From Micromonospora sp. HK10 (GTDB taxonomy: Bacteria; Actinomycetota; Actinomycetes; Mycobacteriales; Micromonosporaceae): a DNA stretch of 40,279 nucleotides. Positions within the stretch are counted from its first letter, which is position 1; the number at the start of each line of letters is the position of its first letter. The stretch spans positions 1 through 40,279 of the forward strand of contig NZ_KQ058676.1 of the NCBI RefSeq assembly GCF_000982955.1, in the 5' to 3' direction. This document shows positions 6,983 to 15,132 of this stretch, piece after piece. The notes beneath the pieces were generated by a model. The model saw nothing but the letters and a program-made list of their open reading frames with translations, made no database searches and was not told the origin of the DNA. A program made the position numbers and the translations under genes.

Positions 6983-8770
6983 TTGGACCGGACCTTCCAG
7001 GTCGACCTCCGGGGTGTGGTCGACCTGCTCAGTCACCACCTCTACGGCAGCCCCCGGGTGTACGTCCGGGAGCTGCTGCAGAACGCCGTCGACGCGATCA
7101 CCGCCCGTCGGGCCACCGAGCCGGACGCCCCGGCCCGGGTCCGGATCGAGCCGCCCGAGCTGACCGGCGACGGCACGCTGCGGGTGCACGACAGCGGCGT
7201 CGGCCTCACCGAGGCCCAGGTGCACGAGCTGCTGGCCACCATCGGCCGCAGCTCCAAACGCGACGAGCTGGGCTTCTCCCGCCACGAGTTCCTCGGCCAG
7301 TTCGGCATCGGGCTGCTCTCCTGCTTCCTGGTGGCCGACGAGATCCGGGTGCTCACCCGGCACGCCGACCGGCCCACCGTGCGCTGGACCGGCTGGTCCG
7401 ACGGGCGGTACGCGGTCGAGGTCGCCGCCCCCGGACAGGCCCGCGACGAGCCCGGCACCACGGTGACCCTGGTGCCCCGGCGCGACGCGGACCAGTGGTT
7501 CGGGACGCCCACGGTGACCGAGCTGGCCCGCCTCTACGGCAGCCTGCTGCCGGTCGAGGTCCGGGTCGGCGACACTCCCACCACCACCGGCCCACCGCCC
7601 TGGCCGACCGCCCCCGGCCGGCCCGTCGACCGGCCCGCCCTGATCCGGTACGCGCGGGACGTCCTCGGCTTCGTCCCGTTCGACGTGGTGCCGCTGGCGG
7701 TGCCCGAGGCGGGGCTGACCGGGGTGGCGTTCATCCTGCCCACCGCGGTGAACCCGGCCGCCCGGCCCGGGCACCGGGTCTACCTCAAGCGGATGCTGCT
7801 CACCGAACACGCCGACGCGCTCCTGCCCGACTGGGCGTTCTTCGCCCACTGCGTGGTCGACGCCAGCGAGCTGCGCCCCACCGCCAGCCGCGAGGCGCTC
7901 TACGAGGACAGCCTGCTCATCGCCACCCGGGACGCCCTCGGCGACCAGATCCGCGGCTGGCTGGTCCGGCTGGCCACGCACGACCCGCGCCGGCTCGCCG
8001 AGTTCCTCCAGGTGCACCACCTGGGCGTCAAGGCGCTCGCCCTGCACGACGACGAGATGCTCCGCCTGGTCGACCAGTGGTGGCCGATGGAGACCAACGT
8101 CGGCACCCTCACGCTGGCCGAGTTCCGCCAGCGGCACGGTCTGCTCCGCTACGCCGCCAGCCTCGACGAGTTCCGCCAGCTCGCCGCCGTGGCGGCGGCG
8201 CAGGACCTGGCCGTGGTCAACGGCGGCTACACGTACGACACCGAGCTGATCGAGCGGCTGCCCACGGTGGACCGGTCGGTGCTCATCGAACGGCTGGAGC
8301 CGAGCGACCTCACCACCCGCTTCGACACCCTCGACCCGGCCACCGAGCTGGCCCTGCGGCCGTTCCTCGCCGGGGCGCAGCGGGCCCTGGAGCGGCTCGG
8401 CTGCGAGGTGGTGGTCCGGGCGTACGATCCGGTTTCGCTGCCCGCGCTCTACCTGGTCTCCCGCTCGGCCGCCTTCCACGACCAGCTCGCCGCCAGCCGC
8501 GACAAGGCCGACGAGCTGTGGGGCGGGGTGCTCGACGCGCTGGCCGCCACCGCCCCGCCGGACCGGCCCCAACTGGTGCTCAACCACCGCAATCCGCTGG
8601 TCCGCCGGGTCACCACGCTGACCGACCCGGAGCTGGTCGGGCTCGCCGTCGAGGCGCTCTACGGTCAGGCCCTGCTGCTCGGCCACCACCCGATCCGCGC
8701 GGCCGACGCCGCCCTGCTGAACAGTTCCTTCCTCGGCCTGCTCGGCCGGGCCGTACCGGGACAGGAGTGA
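6983..8770 (+). CDS. Hsp90-family ATPase (divergent HtpG)
   Basis: 595 residues from TTG 6983, with a GCGGGAG site about 6 bases upstream. The N-terminal GHKL domain has the N box E30-L-L-Q-N34-A-V-D37, the nucleotide loop D70-S-G-V-G74, TIGRSSK, and the lid glycine motif G105-Q-F-G-I-G110. The middle domain has the SRE motif (302-304) in ELRPTASREALYED, matching the conserved Arg region that contacts the ATP gamma-phosphate. The C-terminal ~150 residues are poorly conserved and end in GQE, with no MEEVD-like tail. It should be an ATP-driven dimeric chaperone. Unlike E. coli HtpG, its neighbour is a large TPR protein starting 2 bases after its stop, which suggests a dedicated partner. The upstream MFS gene is divergent across 194 bp. 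Confidence 0.93.
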   Translation: MDRTFQVDLRGVVDLLSHHLYGSPRVYVRELLQNAVDAITARRATEPDAPARVRIEPPELTGDGTLRVHDSGVGLTEAQVHELLATIGRSSKRDELGFSRHEFLGQFGIGLLSCFLVADEIRVLTRHADRPTVRWTGWSDGRYAVEVAAPGQARDEPGTTVTLVPRRDADQWFGTPTVTELARLYGSLLPVEVRVGDTPTTTGPPPWPTAPGRPVDRPALIRYARDVLGFVPFDVVPLAVPEAGLTGVAFILPTAVNPAARPGHRVYLKRMLLTEHADALLPDWAFFAHCVVDASELRPTASREALYEDSLLIATRDALGDQIRGWLVRLATHDPRRLAEFLQVHHLGVKALALHDDEMLRLVDQWWPMETNVGTLTLAEFRQRHGLLRYAASLDEFRQLAAVAAAQDLAVVNGGYTYDTELIERLPTVDRSVLIERLEPSDLTTRFDTLDPATELALRPFLAGAQRALERLGCEVVVRAYDPVSLPALYLVSRSAAFHDQLAASRDKADELWGGVLDALAATAPPDRPQLVLNHRNPLVRRVTTLTDPELVGLAVEALYGQALLLGHHPIRAADAALLNSSFLGLLGRAVPGQE

Positions 8771-8772
8771 CC

Positions 8773-11661
8773 GTGACCGACGACGACCTCTGGCGGGTGC
8801 TCTACGACATCGACAAGATGCCGTACGGGCCGGGGCAGATCGCCGCGCTGGAGCAGCTGCTCCGCCGGGCCGACGCCGGCGACGACCGGCACCTGGCGTT
8901 CGCCGCCCGGATCATCGGCACCACCGCGTACGTCTACGGCGGCGAGCCGGCCAAATCGTTCGTCACCTTCTCCTGGTGCCTGGGCGAGTACGACCGCGAC
9001 CCGCAGCCCTACCACGAGCGCTACACCCACCAGCTGTTCTGGTTCTTCAAGTACATGGTCACCGCCATGCTGAAGTTCCCGGAGCTGCCGCTGGACCGCA
9101 CCTACGCGGTGCTCGACGACATGGAGCGGCGCTACCGGGAGTCCGGGCACAGCCTCCAGGCCGTGCACAAGCACCGCTACCTGGTCGCCGCGCACCTGGG
9201 TGCCGAGGAGGAGGCGGCCCAGTGGTACCGCCGCTGGCTGACCACGCCCCGGGACGCGCTCTCCGACTGCGCCGGCTGCGACCCCACCACGCAGGTGGAA
9301 TACCTGGCCGGGGTGGGCCGGCACGAGGAGGCGGTGGCGCTGGCCGAGCCGGTGCTCGCCGGCCGGCTGAGCTGCACCGAACAGCCGCAGGCGATCCTCA
9401 CCACACTGCTCACCCCCTACCGGGAGACCGGCCGGGCCGACGCCGCGCGGGACGCGCACCGGGAGGCGTACCGGCGGCTGCGCGGGCGCCTGTCCGACCT
9501 GTGGGAGATCGCCGACCACGTCGAGTTCTGCACCGTCACCGGTAACGAGGCACGCGCCCTGGAGCTGGTCGAACGGCATCTCGACTGGCTGGACCGGGCG
9601 CCCACGCCGGCCGCCGCCATGCACTTCGCGGCGGCCGCCACGGCGGCGCTGCGCCAGGTGCCGGGCGAGCTGGCCGTGCACCGCCGGGCGGCCGGCGACC
9701 GGCCCGCCGCGGACGTGCCGGTGGGCGCGCTCGCCGACGAGCTGGCCGGCACGGCCACCGCGCTGGCCGAGCGCTTCGACGCCCGGAACGGCACCCGGCA
9801 CCAGTCGGAGCTGATCGCCCGGCGGCTCGCCGCCGCGCCGGCCGGCCCGCACCTGCCGCTCTCGGCCAGCGTGCGCCGCCGGCCGGTGCCCGCCCCGCGT
9901 ACCGGTGGCTCGGCCCCGACCGCGCCGACCCCGGTCAGCGTGCCGGCGCAGGCCGGCCCGGACGAGCTGCTGGCCCTGGCCGACGACTACTGGCGGCGGC
10001 ACCGGCGCGACGGGCTGGTCGCCGCGCTGCGCGCCTACGACGAGCGGTACGCCGACGCCGACCTGCCCCCGGCCACCCGCGCCTGGCGACTGGAGCTGCG
10101 CGCCGGTGAGCTGAACGAGGGCGACGACGAGGTCGCGGCGGCCATCGAGGCGAACCGGGCCGCCTTGGCCGCCTGGCGGGCGGTGCCGGACCCGATCCGG
10201 GCGCAGGTGGTGGCGGGCCGGTTGGGTGCCCTGCTCTGCACCACCGACGAGGGCGCGGCCGAAGGGCTGGCCTTGACGCGGGAGTCGGCCGAGCAGCTGG
10301 CCGCCCATGGTGACCAGCGGGAACGCGCCGCCGCCCAGGACCGGTTGGCGCTGGCGTACGTGCACCGCGGGCAGTGGGCGGAGGCGCTCGACGCGCTCGA
10401 CCGGGCCGCCGCCGAGGCCGACGTCGACCCGTGGCTGGCCGGCCGGGTCGCGCTGCACCGCACCCACGTGTTGGAGCAGCTGGCCCGGGCCGACGAGTTC
10501 CGGGACGCCGCGGCGCAGGCCCGGGAACTCGTCCGCGAGCTGGGCGACGGCGAACTGCTGGCCGCCGCCTGCCTGGCGTACGCCCGATCGGTGGACGACC
10601 CGGCCGAGGCCGTCACGGCCTGCGACGAGGCGCTGGCGTCCGCCCCGCCCGGCGTACGGCTGCCGGTCCGGGTGACCCGGGGCCGGGCACTGCTCGCCGC
10701 CGACCGGGCCGGCGAGGCGGTGGACGACCTCGCCGAGGCGGTCACCCTCTGCGTCGAGCAGGGCCTGCCGGGGGACGCGCTGCTGCGCTGGGAACTGGCG
10801 GACGCCTACCGCGCGGCCGGGCGGCTGGGCGAGGCCGCCGAGGTGGCCGAGGAGGCGGTGCTCGGGTTGGACCGGGATGGCGCGCAGGCCGAGGCCGACC
10901 GGTGCCGGCACCTGCTGGCCGGCATCTACCAGGCGCTCGGCGAGATCGACGCCGCGCTCGCGCTGCTCGCCCAGCTCGCGGAGAACCTGGACGGGCCGGA
11001 CAACCTCCCGCACCGCGCCCAGGTGCTGGAGGAGGCCGGCGGGATCCTCTACGAGGCCGACCGGGACGCCGTGGCCGCGCAGCGGTTCGCGGCGGCGGCG
11101 TCCGCGTACCGGCTGGCCGGGCACCCCGTGGATGAGCTGCGGGCCCGGCGGCGGGAACTGCTCGCCCTGCACTGGTCCGGTGACCTGCCGGCGGCAGCCG
11201 CCGCGGTCGAGGTCGTCGACGCTGCCGCGGCGGCGCTCGACGCCCGGCCCGACGGTGGCGGCGGGGTCGACCGCGATGGCCACGGCGCCGCCAGGTCCGA
11301 CGAGCCGCCCGTGGTGACGTACGAGCGGGCGATGGCCGCTGACGCGGTGGCCCGGGTGCTGGCGGCCGAGGACCGGTTGACCGCCGCGCTCGATCGGGTC
11401 GGCGGGTTGCCGGACCGGCTCCGGTCGATCGAGGCGTTCGGCGAGGCGGCCCAGGTGGAGGTCTTCACGGGGGAGTTGCTGCTCCGCACCGAGCGGCCCG
11501 CCGACGCGGAGCGGCTGCTGCGCCAGGTGCTGGGCGGGCTGCCCGCCGGTTCCCGCCCGGCCGCCCAGGCCGCGTGGCTGCTGGCCCGGGCCCTGGACGA
11601 CCTTGGCCGTCCCGCCGACGCGGCGAAGATCCGCGCCGAACACGGCATCGAGGAGAACTGA
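8773..11661 (+). CDS. Large TPR-repeat protein paired with Hsp90
   Basis: 962 residues of almost continuous alpha-helical repeats. GTG 8773 is chosen because AGGAG (8763-8767) lies 5 bases upstream; a GTG at 8767 overlapping the Hsp90 stop is possible. Residues 1-370 are helical hairpins rich in Tyr/Trp/His; a Pro/Ala/Arg-rich spacer follows (about 350-390); the rest shows TPR signatures such as RAALAAWRAV, DRLALAYVHRGQWAEALDALDRA and LADAYRAAGRLGEAAEVAEEAV. A Gly/Asp-rich disordered loop lies near residue 830. No enzyme motif, signal peptide or membrane helix is visible. Eukaryotic Hsp90 uses TPR co-chaperones, so a scaffold or client-delivery role for the adjacent Hsp90 is reasonable but unproven. 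Confidence 0.88.
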   Translation: MTDDDLWRVLYDIDKMPYGPGQIAALEQLLRRADAGDDRHLAFAARIIGTTAYVYGGEPAKSFVTFSWCLGEYDRDPQPYHERYTHQLFWFFKYMVTAMLKFPELPLDRTYAVLDDMERRYRESGHSLQAVHKHRYLVAAHLGAEEEAAQWYRRWLTTPRDALSDCAGCDPTTQVEYLAGVGRHEEAVALAEPVLAGRLSCTEQPQAILTTLLTPYRETGRADAARDAHREAYRRLRGRLSDLWEIADHVEFCTVTGNEARALELVERHLDWLDRAPTPAAAMHFAAAATAALRQVPGELAVHRRAAGDRPAADVPVGALADELAGTATALAERFDARNGTRHQSELIARRLAAAPAGPHLPLSASVRRRPVPAPRTGGSAPTAPTPVSVPAQAGPDELLALADDYWRRHRRDGLVAALRAYDERYADADLPPATRAWRLELRAGELNEGDDEVAAAIEANRAALAAWRAVPDPIRAQVVAGRLGALLCTTDEGAAEGLALTRESAEQLAAHGDQRERAAAQDRLALAYVHRGQWAEALDALDRAAAEADVDPWLAGRVALHRTHVLEQLARADEFRDAAAQARELVRELGDGELLAAACLAYARSVDDPAEAVTACDEALASAPPGVRLPVRVTRGRALLAADRAGEAVDDLAEAVTLCVEQGLPGDALLRWELADAYRAAGRLGEAAEVAEEAVLGLDRDGAQAEADRCRHLLAGIYQALGEIDAALALLAQLAENLDGPDNLPHRAQVLEEAGGILYEADRDAVAAQRFAAAASAYRLAGHPVDELRARRRELLALHWSGDLPAAAAAVEVVDAAAAALDARPDGGGGVDRDGHGAARSDEPPVVTYERAMAADAVARVLAAEDRLTAALDRVGGLPDRLRSIEAFGEAAQVEVFTGELLLRTERPADAERLLRQVLGGLPAGSRPAAQAAWLLARALDDLGRPADAAKIRAEHGIEEN

Positions 11662-11725
11662 CTGCCCGACGTGATGTGAGGCGACCGACGGGTAACCAAG
11701 GCTCCACCTTGCCGTGGGTGAGGTC

Positions 11726-11731
11726 TAGGCT
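11726..11731 (+). promoter_or_regulatory. Candidate -10 box for a leaderless TetR transcript
   Basis: TAGGCT lies 6 bases before the GTG at 11738, the distance at which transcription would begin on the start codon. No ribosome site precedes the gene, which fits a leaderless transcript as common in actinobacteria. No good -35 box is seen. Confidence 0.4.
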
Positions 11732-11737
11732 GGCCCG

Positions 11738-12364
11738 GTGGCGGTGGAACAGCAGGCGCGGGGCGCGGCGAGCGGCGCGACGGGTGCGAGCCGGCGTCGG
11801 TCCCGGCGCGACGAGATCCTGGAGATCGCGGTTGGGCTCTTCGCGGCCCGCGGCTACCACGGCGTGTCGATGGACGACATCGGCGCGGCCGCCGGGGTGA
11901 CCGGGCCGGCGCTCTACCACCACTTCGCCGGCAAGGAGGCGATGCTGGTCGCCGCGCTGATCCCGGTCAGCGAGGGCCTGCTCGCCGGTGGCAAGGAGCG
12001 GGTCGCGCACCACCCGGACGACCCGCGCGGCACGCTGGAGTCGCTGATCGACTTCCACGTCGACTTCGCGTTGGCCAATCCTGCCGTGATCGCCCTGCAC
12101 CTGCACGAGTTGGATCGGCTCCCGGACGAGCCGCGCCGCCGGATCCGCCGGCTCCAGCGGATGTACGTCGAGGAGTGGGTGACCGTGCTGACCGCGCTGC
12201 ACCCGGGGCTGCCGGACGGCGAGGCGCGGGTGCTCGCCCACGCCGCGTTCGGCCTGATGAACTCCACGCCGTTCCTCGGCGGCGAGGTGGACCGTCGGCG
12301 CCGTGCCGAGCTGCTGCGGGCGGCGACGCTGGCCGCGCTGCTCGCCCCGACGGACCCCGCCTGA
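11738..12364 (+). CDS. TetR-family regulator of the acyl-CoA catabolic cluster
   Basis: 208 residues from GTG 11738. After an Ala/Arg-rich N-terminal arm, the helix-turn-helix (about residues 25-70) reads EILEIAVGLFAARGYHGVSMDDIGAAAG and ALYHHFAGKEAML. The C-terminal domain, with a Leu/His-rich helix (IDFHVDFALANPAVIALHLHELDRL), resembles TetR_C domains of FadR/KstR2-like acyl-CoA-responsive repressors. It lies 94 bp before the biotin carboxylase gene, and a perfect CTTAACG-CC-CGTTAAG palindrome fills the gap. A related site precedes the carboxyltransferase gene 2.7 kb on. The likely role is repression of branched-chain amino-acid or acyl-CoA breakdown, with an acyl-CoA as inducer. Confidence 0.88.
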   Translation: MAVEQQARGAASGATGASRRRSRRDEILEIAVGLFAARGYHGVSMDDIGAAAGVTGPALYHHFAGKEAMLVAALIPVSEGLLAGGKERVAHHPDDPRGTLESLIDFHVDFALANPAVIALHLHELDRLPDEPRRRIRRLQRMYVEEWVTVLTALHPGLPDGEARVLAHAAFGLMNSTPFLGGEVDRRRRAELLRAATLAALLAPTDPA

Positions 12365-12375
12365 TCGTAGCGCGC

Positions 12376-12391
12376 CTTAACGCCCGTTAAG
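12376..12391. promoter_or_regulatory. Operator palindrome before biotin carboxylase gene
   Basis: CTTAACG-CC-CGTTAAG is a perfect 7-2-7 inverted repeat, an AT island in very GC-rich DNA, between the TetR gene and the biotin carboxylase start. Its core TAACG-NN-CGTTA recurs at 15073-15089. The size and symmetry fit a TetR dimer site. Confidence 0.72.
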
Positions 12392-12458
12392 CGCGCGCGC
12401 CGTCCGCGTGCTAAGAAGAGGCCCCTGCTATGCAAGAAGCGTGAGAGGGGACCCTGCC

Positions 12459-13826
12459 TTGTTCGAGTCGCTGTTGGTGGCCAACCGGGGCGAGATCGCG
12501 CGCCGGATCATCCGTACCGCGCGGAAGCTCGGGATCCGCGCGATCGCGGTGCACTCGGAGGCCGACGCCGGCCTGCCGTTCGTGACCGAGGCCGACGAGG
12601 CCGTCTGCGTCGGCCCGGCCAATCCGGCGCTCAGCTACCGCAACGTCGAGGCGATCCTCGACGCCGCGAGGTCGACGGGTGCCCAGGCGATCCACCCCGG
12701 CTACGGCTTCCTGTCGGAGAACGCGGAGTTCGCCCGTACCGTCCAGGCCGGTGGGTTGGTCTGGGTCGGGCCCGGCGCGGACGCGATCAGCGCGATGGGC
12801 GACAAGATCAATGCGCGGAACCTGATGGCCGCGGCCGGGGTGCCGGTGGCACCGGGTACCACCGAGCCGGCGGCGGACCTGGCGGCGGCGGTCGCCGCCG
12901 CCGCGGAGATCGGCTACCCGGTGATGGTCAAGGCCGCGGCCGGCGGTGGTGGCATGGGGATGGGGGTGGCCGCCGACGAGGCGGCGCTCGGCACCGAGTA
13001 CGACAAGGTCCGCTCGTTCGCCGAGCGGATGTTCGGCGACGGCTCGGTGCTGATCGAGCGTTACTTCCCCCGGGTACGCCACGTCGAGGTGCAGATCCTC
13101 GGCCTGGCCGACGGCCGGGTGGTGGCCCTCGGCGAACGCGAGTGCTCGGTGCAGCGCCGCAACCAGAAGCTGGTCGAGGAGTCCCCGTCCCCGGCGGTCT
13201 CCCCGGAACTGCGCGAGCGTCTCCTGGCGGCGGCGGTCCGGGCCGGCGAGGCGGTCGGCTACCGCAACGCCGGCACGGTGGAGTGCCTGTTGGTGCCGCG
13301 TCAGCGGGACGTTGCGGGCGATGGTCCCGGTACCGAGGAGTTCTTCTTCCTGGAGATGAACACCCGCCTCCAGGTCGAGCACCCGGTCACCGAGTACGTC
13401 TACGGCGTCGACCTGGTCGAGGAGCAGTTGCGGGTGGCCGCCGGCCTGGCCCCGACCTTCGACCCGGACGCGCTCGCCCCGCGCGGGCACGCCATCGAGC
13501 TGCGGATCAACGCGGAGGACCCGAAGCGTTTCCTGCCCGGCCCGGGCGCGATCACCACCTGGAACGAGCCCTCCGGCGGGGGTGTCCGGGTCGACTCCGG
13601 GTACGTCGCCGGCAACACCGTCACCCCGTTCTACGACAGCCTGATGGCCAAGCTGATCGTCAGCGGGGCGACCCGCGAGGAGGCGGTGGAGCGCGCCCGC
13701 GCCGCGGTGGCCCAGTTCGAGATCGCCGGCCCGAAGAACAACCTCCCGTTCTTCGCCGAGCTGCTGGAGAACCCGGAGTTCCTCTCCGGTGACTACGACA
13801 CCGCCATCGTCTCCCGCATGCGCTGA
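12459..13826 (+). CDS. Biotin carboxylase subunit (acyl-CoA carboxylase alpha, no BCCP)
   Basis: 455 residues from TTG 12459 with GAGAGGGG 8 bases upstream; the next in-frame start is GTG 12441. The ATP-grasp enzyme uses ATP and bicarbonate to carboxylate biotin. Visible motifs are VANRGEIARRIIRTARKLG at the N-terminus, HPGYGFLSENAEFA, the Gly-rich ATP lid GGGGMGMG (about 160-167), ECSVQRRNQKLVEESPSP and E299-M-N-T-R303-LQVEHPVTE. It stops at the end of the biotin carboxylase C domain. The linker and biotinyl domain (AMKM) that make alpha subunits of methylcrotonyl- or propionyl-CoA carboxylases ~650 residues long are absent, and none is encoded nearby. Neighbours suggest 3-methylcrotonyl-CoA (leucine) or a related acyl-CoA as final substrate of the holoenzyme. 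Confidence 0.93.
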   Translation: MFESLLVANRGEIARRIIRTARKLGIRAIAVHSEADAGLPFVTEADEAVCVGPANPALSYRNVEAILDAARSTGAQAIHPGYGFLSENAEFARTVQAGGLVWVGPGADAISAMGDKINARNLMAAAGVPVAPGTTEPAADLAAAVAAAAEIGYPVMVKAAAGGGGMGMGVAADEAALGTEYDKVRSFAERMFGDGSVLIERYFPRVRHVEVQILGLADGRVVALGERECSVQRRNQKLVEESPSPAVSPELRERLLAAAVRAGEAVGYRNAGTVECLLVPRQRDVAGDGPGTEEFFFLEMNTRLQVEHPVTEYVYGVDLVEEQLRVAAGLAPTFDPDALAPRGHAIELRINAEDPKRFLPGPGAITTWNEPSGGGVRVDSGYVAGNTVTPFYDSLMAKLIVSGATREEAVERARAAVAQFEIAGPKNNLPFFAELLENPEFLSGDYDTAIVSRMR

Positions 13827-13833
13827 CCCCGCC

Positions 13834-13938
13834 CCCACCCGGCCGCGGAGCGCTGTGGTTGATCATGGAGTTGGCGGCGACGAAACGGGCAGACCCGGTC
13901 GTCAACTTCATGGTCACCGGGGCGCGGGGCCGGGTGGG
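13834..13938. repeat. Nested inverted-repeat element between biotin carboxylase and HMG-CoA lyase genes
   Basis: Perfect outer arms CCCACCCGGCC (13834-13844) and GGCCGGGTGGG (13928-13938) enclose inner arms TGATCATGGAGTTG (13860-13873) and CAACTTCATGGTCA (13903-13916), whose two mismatches are both G-U compatible in RNA. The 105-bp element fills most of the 160-bp gap and ends 48 bases before the next start. It matches the layout of the element at 6120-6240. It may be a mobile palindromic unit, an RNA processing or stability hairpin, or a partial terminator. Confidence 0.72.
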
Positions 13939-13986
13939 ATGCTGGAGGAACCAACACCCAAAACCGTCACAGTGAGGTGACCCCTT

Positions 13987-14907
13987 ATGGCGGAACTGCC
14001 GGACTTCGTGTCCATCCGGGAGGTCGGGCCGCGCGACGGGCTCCAGAACGAGGAGCCGATCGCCACCGACGCCAAGGTGCGGCTGCTCGACGCGTTGTCC
14101 CGTACCGGCGTGCGGCGGATCGAGGCGGTCTCGTTCGTGCACCCGAAGGCGATCCCGCAGATGGCCGACGCCGACGAGGTGTGGCAGCGGGCCACGAAGG
14201 CCGGCGGGGTGCGCTACTCGGCCCTGGTCCCGAACACCCGGGGCGCGCAGCGGGCGCTGGCGGCCGGGTTCACCGAGATCGAGGTGGTGGTCTCGGCCAG
14301 CGACACGCACAACCGGCGCAACGTCAACCGGTCGACCGAGGAGTCATTGGACGACATCGCCGAGCTGATCGACCTGCTGCACGGCGCGGGCGCCCGGGCC
14401 GAGGTGATCGTGGCGACCAGCTTCGGCTGCCCATACGAGGGGGACGTCGACCCGCAGCGGGTGGCCGGCATCGTCGACCGGGTGGTCCGGGACGGGGCGG
14501 ACCGGATCGCCTTCGGCGACACCACCGGCATGGGTACGCCCCGGCGGGTCCGCGAGCTGATCACCGCGGTCCGGGACCGGAATGCCCAGATCCCGGTGCT
14601 GTTGCACTTCCACAACACCCGGGGCACCGCCCTGGCGAACATGCTCACCGCGATGGAACTGGGCATCACCGAGTTCGACGCCAGCGTCGGTGGCCTCGGC
14701 GGCTGCCCCTATGCCCCCGGCGCCAGCGGCAACCTGGCCACCGAGGAGGCCGTGCACATGCTGCACGACATGGGCATCGACACCGGCATCGACCTGGCCG
14801 CCCTGATCGAGGCCGCCGAACTGGCCGAGCGCCTCATCGGCCGGACACTCCCCTCCGGCGTCCTCCGCGCCGGCCCCCGCACCCGCCTGACCCCCCTCCC
14901 CGCCTAG
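13987..14907 (+). CDS. Hydroxymethylglutaryl-CoA lyase
   Basis: 306 residues from ATG 13987 with GAGGTG 7 bases upstream. A DRE-TIM metallolyase that splits 3-hydroxy-3-methylglutaryl-CoA into acetoacetate and acetyl-CoA, the last step of leucine breakdown. R16-D17-G-L-Q-N-E22 is the catalytic Arg and metal-binding Asp motif; H207-F-H209 supplies metal ligands; GGLGGCPYAPGASGNLATE carries the active-site loop Cys240. The family length is about 300. It follows the biotin carboxylase gene after a nested hairpin element and is followed by a strong stem-loop, so it probably closes the first transcription unit of the cluster. No enoyl-CoA hydratase (methylglutaconyl-CoA hydratase) gene is in the window. 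Confidence 0.94.
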   Translation: MAELPDFVSIREVGPRDGLQNEEPIATDAKVRLLDALSRTGVRRIEAVSFVHPKAIPQMADADEVWQRATKAGGVRYSALVPNTRGAQRALAAGFTEIEVVVSASDTHNRRNVNRSTEESLDDIAELIDLLHGAGARAEVIVATSFGCPYEGDVDPQRVAGIVDRVVRDGADRIAFGDTTGMGTPRRVRELITAVRDRNAQIPVLLHFHNTRGTALANMLTAMELGITEFDASVGGLGGCPYAPGASGNLATEEAVHMLHDMGIDTGIDLAALIEAAELAERLIGRTLPSGVLRAGPRTRLTPLPA

Positions 14908-14912
14908 CGCTG

Positions 14913-14974
14913 CGTTGATCAAGGGGTTTGCGTCTGGATCCGGGCTCGGCGAGACGCAAACCCCTTGGTCGACG
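14913..14974 (+). terminator. Strong stem-loop after HMG-CoA lyase gene
   Basis: Arms GATCAAGGGGTTTGCGTCT (14917-14935) and AGACGCAAACCCCTTGGTC (14952-14970) form a 19-bp stem with one G-U pair, extendable to 23 pairs (14913-14974), with a 16-base loop. It follows the stop by 5 bases and should end transcription before the next promoter. The TTGATCA tip is shared with the element at 13834-13938. Confidence 0.75.
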
Positions 14975-15069
14975 ACGCCGCCGGGTGCGCGCGGGCGGGG
15001 GCGGTGGTGGTGGTCGATGCCCTCGGGGGCTGGCCGCCGGTGGGGTCGCCGGTGGTGGGCCGGATGCGC

Positions 15070-15089
15070 TAGCCTAACGATCGTTCAGG
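15070..15089. promoter_or_regulatory. Operator palindrome over a -10 box before carboxyltransferase gene
   Basis: CCTAACGATCGTTCAGG (15073-15089) has the same TAACG-NN-CGTT core as the perfect palindrome at 12376-12391, with one extra base in the right arm. It overlaps a candidate -10 box TAGCCT (15070-15075). The next gene starts at 15133. This would let the TetR regulator control the second half of the cluster separately. Confidence 0.65.
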
Positions 15090-15132
15090 TGGTCGGTCCG
15101 CTCGTGAGGCGGCCGGTGGCGAGGGAGTCGGC

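Noticed and set aside
8665..11643. 992-residue minus frame opposite the TPR gene
   Set aside because: Long only because GC-rich codons rarely form stops; composition is Gly/Val/Gln/Arg shadow and no known domain is seen.
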